A stretch of DNA of 64,000 bases, taken from contig NC_060065.1 in the NCBI RefSeq assembly GCF_020283565.1, positions 31,174,409 through 31,238,408 of the forward strand, written 5' to 3'. The notes beneath the pieces were generated by a model that was not told the DNA's origin, made no database searches, and worked only from the letters and a program-made list of their open reading frames with translations. This DNA is from Trifolium pratense. Taxonomy: Eukaryota; Streptophyta; Magnoliopsida; Fabales; Fabaceae. The position numbers were made by a program, and so were the translations under genes. Below are positions 57,903-64,000 of the stretch, one piece after another; positions within the stretch are counted from its first letter, which is position 1, and each line of letters opens with the position of its first letter.

Positions 57903-57946
57903 TAACATCTATTCATTGCAAAAAAAAATAAGTAGTAACATCTATT
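57901..57946 (+). mobile_element. 20-bp micro-insertion with 13-bp repeat
   Basis: AGTAACATCTATT is exact at 57901-57913 and 57934-57946, around CATTGC plus an A run and ATAAGT. It overlaps the end of the Stowaway element. The tail is not terminal, so this is a weaker example. Confidence 0.4.
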
Positions 57947-57949
57947 TAA

Positions 57950-60900
57950 TGTTATTAATGATAATCTCAAGTATTACAAAAAAATCTAAATCGCTAACAT
58001 TTAATGTTACTAATAGTACTCTAAAATATTACTAAAATCTTTTAGTAACATTTACTTTATGTAACACTCGTTAAAATGTTACTAAAGGCGTGTGGTCCAA
58101 TAAAATTAATTTGTGTGCTCCCAAATTCATTTAATTTAATTAGAGTCGTCACCAAACAAGTTCTATTCACTCCTCAGAATGATGGAAAAGTCTTGTATAG
58201 GATCACAACTATTTGGATACACCAATTGAACACACCTATAAAAGTACATATTAAATAATTATTTTAAAAATACATATTAAGATCGATGATCCCTGGTTAA
58301 CACAATTCTTTAATTTTGTTTTCTTTTTTCATAAATAATTATCATAATCTCTTTTCTTAAAAATAAAAGACTAATAATATGTGCGGCACGCTCCTAAATT
58401 AGGAGTCGAGATACTTATGATCAACCAATTTTTTTTTCCAAATGAATACTATATTTTAGATAAGGTTGTGTGTTATATTGGAAAAAAAAAGAGTAAAGTT
58501 GTCCCTACTCCTTACATGCATAATTTGATACCATATGGCATATACTATACCTTAGGAGTATTCAATATTCAATTGGACATCAATGTCAGAAAAGCAAGAA
58601 CAAGAAAAACACGGTACATTGTTTATGGAGTACTCCACGTTCACGAAATCAATTTTATTTTTGGTCATTGACTTGCTTTTGGTCATTCTCTAATCACTGT
58701 TTTTATCAACTTTGCATCCTTTTAAGACTAAAAACAAAGATTTTGTTGTTCGGAATATCAATTTTTAAATCCTTTCACATCACCATATGCTTTGTGAAAA
58801 GCATGTTCTCCACATATATAATTCATCTTTCTTTGTACCAAAAAAACAAATTCTTCTTTCTTTGTACCAAAAAATAATAAAACGATTCGTGTTTCTTTTT
58901 CCTTCTTTTATTTTATCCAAGAGGACAAAAAAAATTTGAATATTTATATAGGTTTAATTTTGTAAATCCTCCAAACCATGAAGAATTCAGAATGCTTTAA
59001 TTGTTATTTTTCGATTTTTTCTAAATTTTTAATTTTAGACATTAAAAGTTTGTCTAATTAATAAAGAGTTAGCTCATATTTTACAAGAGTTAGTGTAAAC
59101 TCAACTCTCTCCATAAGCGGCATAAAAATTTTCATAACTCATTTAGCTTAACTTAGATGAGATGATGCGAATCTCTTAGCTTAACTAAGGTCTTGAGTTC
59201 GATTCCTAGCTTAAAAATGCAACAACAATATTAAATTTTTTAGAGAGAGTTTATTACTCATTTGAATCTCATATAAAATTCGAGGAATTAGTATTCCACA
59301 AAGGATATTCAAATTTACAAAAACAAAAGTTCAACTCATCTAATTTTTATTAAAATAAATAGTAAATTCAACTTTGATTATATTGTCTTTAAAAAATATG
59401 ACACATTTATAATTAATTTGCAGTTTTATTTTAATAAAATTAATTTGACATATTTTTATTTTTGACGCAATTAATTTGACATATAAAAAAGACTTATAAT
59501 AGGACAGGTCATATATATAGGACATGGTGATAGTAGGAATCTGATGGAGACTTTCAGTAATTAGTATCATCACTCCCTTCTTCCTTACGTGTGTTTGATG
59601 ACATATGTCTTCTTTATTTATAGAAACCAGTAATTTGCGGGGATCGATATAAACAAAACAATCGCCGTGTGTTAACGTGTGGAATTTTTTTCTTAAAATA
59701 AATGGATTTAAAGATGACAAATATTTGGAGAGTATCATACATTAATTTTAATATTTATTTTTTTAATATTTTTTAAATAAAAATAAAAATTTATCTAATT
59801 TAATAAATATGTAGATAAATTAATTAATAATTAAATATAATGAGAAATACAAAACAATAGATAACAATGATGAAATATACATAAATATGACAAAAATATA
59901 TAATGAAAAATAAAATAATTAATTCTGATTATTCTCTTGTCAAATCTATAGAAATAAATTTTGATTATTCTCAAAAATAAAAAATATGACTTGAGAACAA
60001 AACAAATAAAAATTATGTAATATATAAAATAATATGAAATATGATAAAAAAAAAAGAAAGAAAGAAAGATTAAATGGCCATTTAATTATCAAACTGTAAT
60101 ATTTTTTTTATATAGATATAGAAGCTATTCAATTTGATTTAATAAAAAAAAGTAATATTAAATTGATGATACGGTACCTTATTTAAGGTACTATATTATA
60201 AATTTTGATACTCTCAATGTCACGTCATGAAACTCCAATGATAAAAAAAAGCATTGTATCATTAGTCTATGAAACCCTCTATGATACTTTTATTGGAGAT
60301 ACTATAAGTTTCGATTAACCCCCTAAATTTGACAATTGTGCAATTTTAGCCTCCAAATTTCAATTGTGCGAATTTGGACCCCCAAATTTACCCTGTTTTG
60401 CATTTGCTAGCTCCTGCTTGAAAATTTTGACTAAAAATTGAAATTTTTTTAAAATTTTGAAAAATATAATGAAATTAGTTTTAAAATTTAAAAAATGTAT
60501 TTAGTTCAGAATATTGAGCCTGATTTTTCAACGGTCATAAACCGCCACAAATACGTTCTTGACCAAAAAAATTAAGATGATTTTCTGGAGATTTAAAGCA
60601 GCCGGTAAAATGTCTCCGTGTATTTATGGCGGCTTTTTTTTTTTTAAAATAATCGCTGGTACGATAGTTCTTTAAATTAATAGATAAATGAGTGTTTTTT
60701 GAAAGAATTTATTTTTTCTATCAATTAAAAAATTATAATAACTAAATATTATTTTATCAAAACTGTCCAAAAAAAATTAAAATTTTTATTGCTCATAATA
60801 GTGAATATTGAATTTTATTTATGAAAAATGTAAAAACTTAGTATAATGCTTTTAAAATAAAAATTTATATCTTTCCATGAAATTATTTTCTCTAAGATAT

Positions 60901-62008
60901 AATAGTCAGCAAATAGTATTTTTGATTCATTGAAATAATTGTTAATTTATTAATTTAACGATAAAGTGTGTCGGTACATTTGAATTTATCGAATGTATCA
61001 TAAAAACTCTCTAATTTTAATTTAAAGATCAAGTATGTCGATACATTCACATTATTAGCCTTCACTATAATTTAATTTTTAATGAGACCAAATTTTTATA
61101 TAATGTTTTTTTCACTAAATATGAATACATCTCAATTTGAGTTTCAAATATTAGTTTACCACCTACGTTATGAGAATCTAGCATTTACCACAGAATCGAG
61201 CCTCAGGCGAACAGACAGTCACCAATACCATACCAAAAAAAACAGGTCAAGCAAATCAACCACACATTCGACACCGACAACATAGAGGATGGATTGCACT
61301 ATCCACTCAAGTAACAATCTAAAGTACATGTAGATCATCAAAGAATATGTAATATTAATGCTAAACCAACTTACCTATCAAAGACAAAAAGAATGATAAA
61401 TAAACTTCAATTAAGCATAATACTATATAAATATTCTAGATATAACTTGTACATTTGGAAGAAGCAAGAAATCTTATGCTCAAGATCTTTGAGTTGAAAT
61501 TAAACCAACTCTAATTTGTCTGTCTTGTTTGTCTCCCGATCGAGCTAGCTTGTTGATGAAATTTTGCATGTAGTAAAGTCAGCTAACCGACCAAGCAAAA
61601 TTATTTGCATGCATATACCTAATGCGATAAAATTTGCGTCCTCTAAAATGAGTAAAGTGTAAAGTCAGACAATAAAGAGTTAATATGATCGTAACATCCT
61701 CATGATTTGTTATAATGTATATATAATATCCATCTTAAATTTATCGAATAACAATTGATATTACTTATTTTACATTTTAAAGTGAATCGTTCACTTTAGA
61801 GGAGCATGATCCATATGATAACCACGTGTTGACATGATAATTTGTTAGATTGTTCAAACTTTAAGTTAGCTAGATCAAATCTAAATCTTTAGACTTTAGT
61901 GCATTATTAGTCATCATATATCAAACAATTCATTAGTGTATAACATAATCTACTGCCCTGTCTGAAGCTTGAATTTAACAAAAACGAAGTTTGAAATTTT
62001 TTAAGAAA
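57950..62008. other. Gene-free AT-rich stretch
   Basis: No gene is recognised. A probable SINE relic with B box GAGTTCGATTCCTAG lies near 59140-59240. Repeated TTTAATGTTACTAA-type motifs occur at 57950-58080. A MITE-like edge, TTAACCCCCTAAATTTGAC, is at about 60315. Short open frames have no recognisable domain. Confidence 0.5.
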
Positions 62009-62111
62009 CTAGTCCCACACCCGTGCGATGCACAGGTGTTATGTGATATTTTATATTATAATGTTGAAAAATTATTCGTATAAATTGTAACAATAAGTAT
62101 TATAAAATGAA

Positions 62112-62139
62112 AATAATAATAATAATAATAATAATAATA
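62112..62139. repeat. (AAT)n microsatellite
   Basis: About nine AAT units inside the Helitron. Confidence 0.85.
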
Positions 62140-62212
62140 TAAAAGTGATGTACTTATCACTTCCTCCAACCAATATATATACCTATATGTATAGAGAATG
62201 AGTACGGACCAT

Positions 62213-62290
62213 TAAAATTGAATGAATTTTTTTTTTTTGTGGGGTGCGCCAGCCTAGTGCAACGCATAGGCGACACACTAAAATTGAATG
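62213..62290 (-). mobile_element. 54-bp truncated retroposon inside the Helitron, 12-bp target duplication
   Basis: TAAAATTGAATG is exact at 62213-62224 and 62279-62290. On the minus strand the insert reads GTGTGTCGCCTATGCG.. and ends GGCGCACCCCAC plus an A tract. The GC-rich body stands out from the AT-rich Helitron. Confidence 0.7.
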
Positions 62291-62648
62291 CAATATGATA
62301 ATGATAATGGTTATTATATATTTCAATCCCATAACCTAACTTTTTGCATAACCTTCACTCTTCTCTAAAATTATAATGTAATTAAGTCAATAATGTATAC
62401 ACTCTTCGTATTTTTTTGTGTGACTAAATTATAAACTCTTTGTTGTTTCTATGAAAACGGTTGACATTTAAATGGGATAAATGTTGAAAGAGAATCCAAC
62501 TATGTTCATCTTCATTGTCACTAAGAAATGTTATAATAATGTAGAAAAGTGTAACATCTTGTGACATCAATTTTTGGATAATTGGAGAGGTATAATTCAA
62601 TAATAATGTAGAAAATTGTAACATCTTGTGACATCAATTTTTGGATAA

Positions 62649-63128
62649 TTGGAGAAACATAATTCTTTATTATTTATTATGAGATTGATATAATATAAAA
62701 AAAAAATAGAGATGAGAATGATATAATATAAGGAAGTGATGTGGAAACAAAAAAAAAATAGAGATGAAAATGATATAATATAAGGAAGTGATGTGGCATT
62801 ATTGTGTGATTTAATTGGATGTAAATGGGTGATGTGGATTAGGGTTAAGATGGATAGTAGGAGAACTATCTAGGAATTATATATATAGTTGGAGAAACAT
62901 AATTCTTTATTATTTATTATGAGATTGATATAATATAAAAAAAAAAATAGAGATGAGAATGATATAATATAAGGAAGTGATGTGGAAACAAAAAAAAATA
63001 GAGATGAAAATGATATAATATAAGGAAGTGATGTGGCATTATTGTGTGATTTAATTGGATGTAAGTGGGTGATGTGGATTAGGGTTAAGATGGATAGTAG
63101 GAGAACTATCTAGGAATTATATATATAG
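62649..63128 (-). repeat. 240-bp tandem duplication at the Helitron 5' end
   Basis: 62649-62888 and 62889-63128 are near-identical, differing by an A-run length and a few bases. Each contains smaller AGAGATGA(G/A)AATGATATAATA repeats. The outer copy ends exactly at the Helitron 5' terminus. Confidence 0.85.
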
Positions 63129-63300
63129 ATATGTTTTGTTAGTTTTGACTTTATTATTATATTTGTGCATTTATTTCTATTGTGGTTGTTCATTTTGTTG
63201 TCATTTCGATATAAAATTTCATGTTGTGTCTCAACACGAAACATGTCTTTGACTTCAGATATGCCCATAAAATTGAGTGTTATATATATATATATATATA

Positions 63301-63688
63301 GATCAAATTACACGGTGTAACATTTGAGTAATGTTATACCCGCTTAATAACGCTTTAACGAATACACATTTTACAAAATTCACCGTTAGATTGAAAGCTT
63401 ATATAGTGTAGATCATTTATGTTAAATTTTACAAAAATCTAAAATCATTTGACATGTTATTAAGAATGATCAAGATTAACGGTATTTAATAAAAACGCAT
63501 AAACCGTTAATCTTGATCATTCTTAATAACATGTCAAATGATTTTAGATTTTTGTAAAATTTAACATAAATGATCTACACGATATAAGCTTACAATCTAA
63601 CGGTGGATTTTGTAAAATTTGTATTCGTTAAAACGTTATTGAGCGGTGTAACATTACTCAAATGTTACACCGGTGTAATTTGATCCAT

Positions 63689-63690
<2 letters not shown>
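63301..63690. mobile_element. ~390-bp palindromic MITE
   Basis: The left arm GATCAAATTACACGGTGTAA and its continuation (CATTTGAGTAATGTTA) are mirrored to the right end. The arms extend almost to the centre, around GTATTTAATAAAAACGCATA. It is related to 41012-41375. TA microsatellites flank it, hiding any target duplication. Confidence 0.8.

Positions 63691-63691
<1 letters not shown>

Positions 63692-63768
<77 letters not shown>
63692..63768. repeat. (TA)n microsatellite
   Basis: About 38 TA units. It abuts the peroxidase scrap. Confidence 0.95.
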
Positions 63769-63771
<3 letters not shown>

Positions 63772-63800
63772 CACCTAAAATTGAAACATATATAAATAAA
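63766..63800 (-). pseudogene. Remnant of a fifth peroxidase: intron 3 / exon 4 junction
   Basis: On the minus strand, ATGTTTCAATTTTAG|GTGCTCATA reproduces the 3' end of intron 3 (as in gene A) and the first nine bases of exon 4 (as in gene D, encoding GAH with the preceding G). Then the sequence becomes (TA)n. The rest of exon 4 is absent from the window. Upstream exons, if present, would lie right of 64000. Confidence 0.5.
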
Positions 63801-63812
63801 TAACCATATACT

Positions 63813-64000
63813 CCCTCCGTTTTTTTTTACTTGTCGTTTTAGGAAAATAAATAAATTAAGAAAGTGTATTTTTGCACCTTATCTTCCTATTATACCTTTA
63901 TTTTAATTCACCAATAATGGGTCTTGCTAACGAGTACCCCCGGGGCACTCTTTAAATATTCTATTTAAAGAAAATTTTTATTAAAAAAGTTAAACACTAC
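63813..64000. mobile_element. Ends of two MITEs cut by the window edge
   Basis: CTCCCTCCGTTTTTTTTTAC at 63813 is a Stowaway-type left end. GGGTCTTGCTAACGAGTACC at 63919 followed by CCCGGGGCACTC is the left end of the GTGCCCC Mutator-type family seen at 38020. Their right ends are beyond the window. Confidence 0.55.

Larger units (their letters stand above)
62009..63129 (-). mobile_element. Non-autonomous Helitron, 1121 bp, both ends visible
   Basis: On the minus strand the 5' end is A|TCTATATATATAATTCC (host A at 63130, TC at 63129-63128). The 3' end is a hairpin CACCTGTGCATCGCACGGGTG (stem with a few mismatches) followed by TGGGACTAG and a host T at 62008. A-T insertion, 5' TC and 3' CTAG after a hairpin are the Helitron rules. 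The interior is non-coding and carries a 240-bp tandem duplication at the 5' end and a 54-bp retro-insertion near the 3' end. Confidence 0.82.

Noticed and set aside
61082..61285. 67-codon frame as a gene
   Set aside because: Low-complexity composition and no recognisable motif.

Overview
This is AT-rich plant nuclear DNA, most likely from a legume and probably Medicago. The evidence is intron-containing genes with GT-AG junctions, legume-type class III peroxidases very like the alfalfa/barrel-medic series, and a dense load of plant transposons. Species-level assignment is inference.

Genes. All five confident host genes lie on the minus strand. At the left (3953-7810) is a complete seven-exon gene for the Rrp9/U3-55K/YAO WD40 protein of the U3 snoRNP, a 507-residue ribosome-biogenesis factor with two telo-boxes upstream of its start codon. 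The rest of the window is a tandem array of four intact four-exon secretory peroxidase genes: A (18899-22038), B (30832-37727), C (48810-50627) and D (52052-54205). In every one, exon 2 is 192 bp and exon 3 is 166 bp, and each encodes 353-355 residues with signal peptide, catalytic Arg/His and proximal His. C and D come from a recent ~3.5-kb tandem duplication that includes promoter and 3' flank. A scrap of a fifth peroxidase (intron 3 plus the first 9 bases of exon 4) sits at 63766-63800, cut off by an AT microsatellite.

Mobile DNA, left to right. Degenerate LINE fragments occupy 1-2400. MITEs and a RNase H relic occupy 8.0-10.1 kb. A Helitron 3' end at 18497 closes a region with B3-domain exon fragments and a ~79-bp minisatellite, part of which was recently duplicated as a 1.4-kb block. 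An intact Ty1/copia element (23612-28317, 151-bp LTRs that read as identical, 5-bp target duplication) separates peroxidases A and B. A 4.2-kb CACTA transposon (32206-36430) sits inside intron 2 of peroxidase B and carries a spliceable B3-domain gene. From 38 to 47 kb is a gene-free MITE field: Mutator-type foldback elements with exact 9-bp target duplications, a hAT element carrying one of them, and Stowaway elements, one nested in another. A second Helitron (62009-63129) and a long palindrome lie near the right edge.

Most unusual signal. More than a dozen very short insertions (9-58 bp) are scattered across the window. Each has an A-rich tail and is flanked by exact 9-17-bp direct repeats. 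They look like extreme 5'-truncated SINE/LINE integrations. I saw no clearly new multi-gene system. The best candidates for novelty are these micro-insertions, the CACTA-borne B3 gene with its GC-AG intron, and the B3-exon/minisatellite/Helitron composite.
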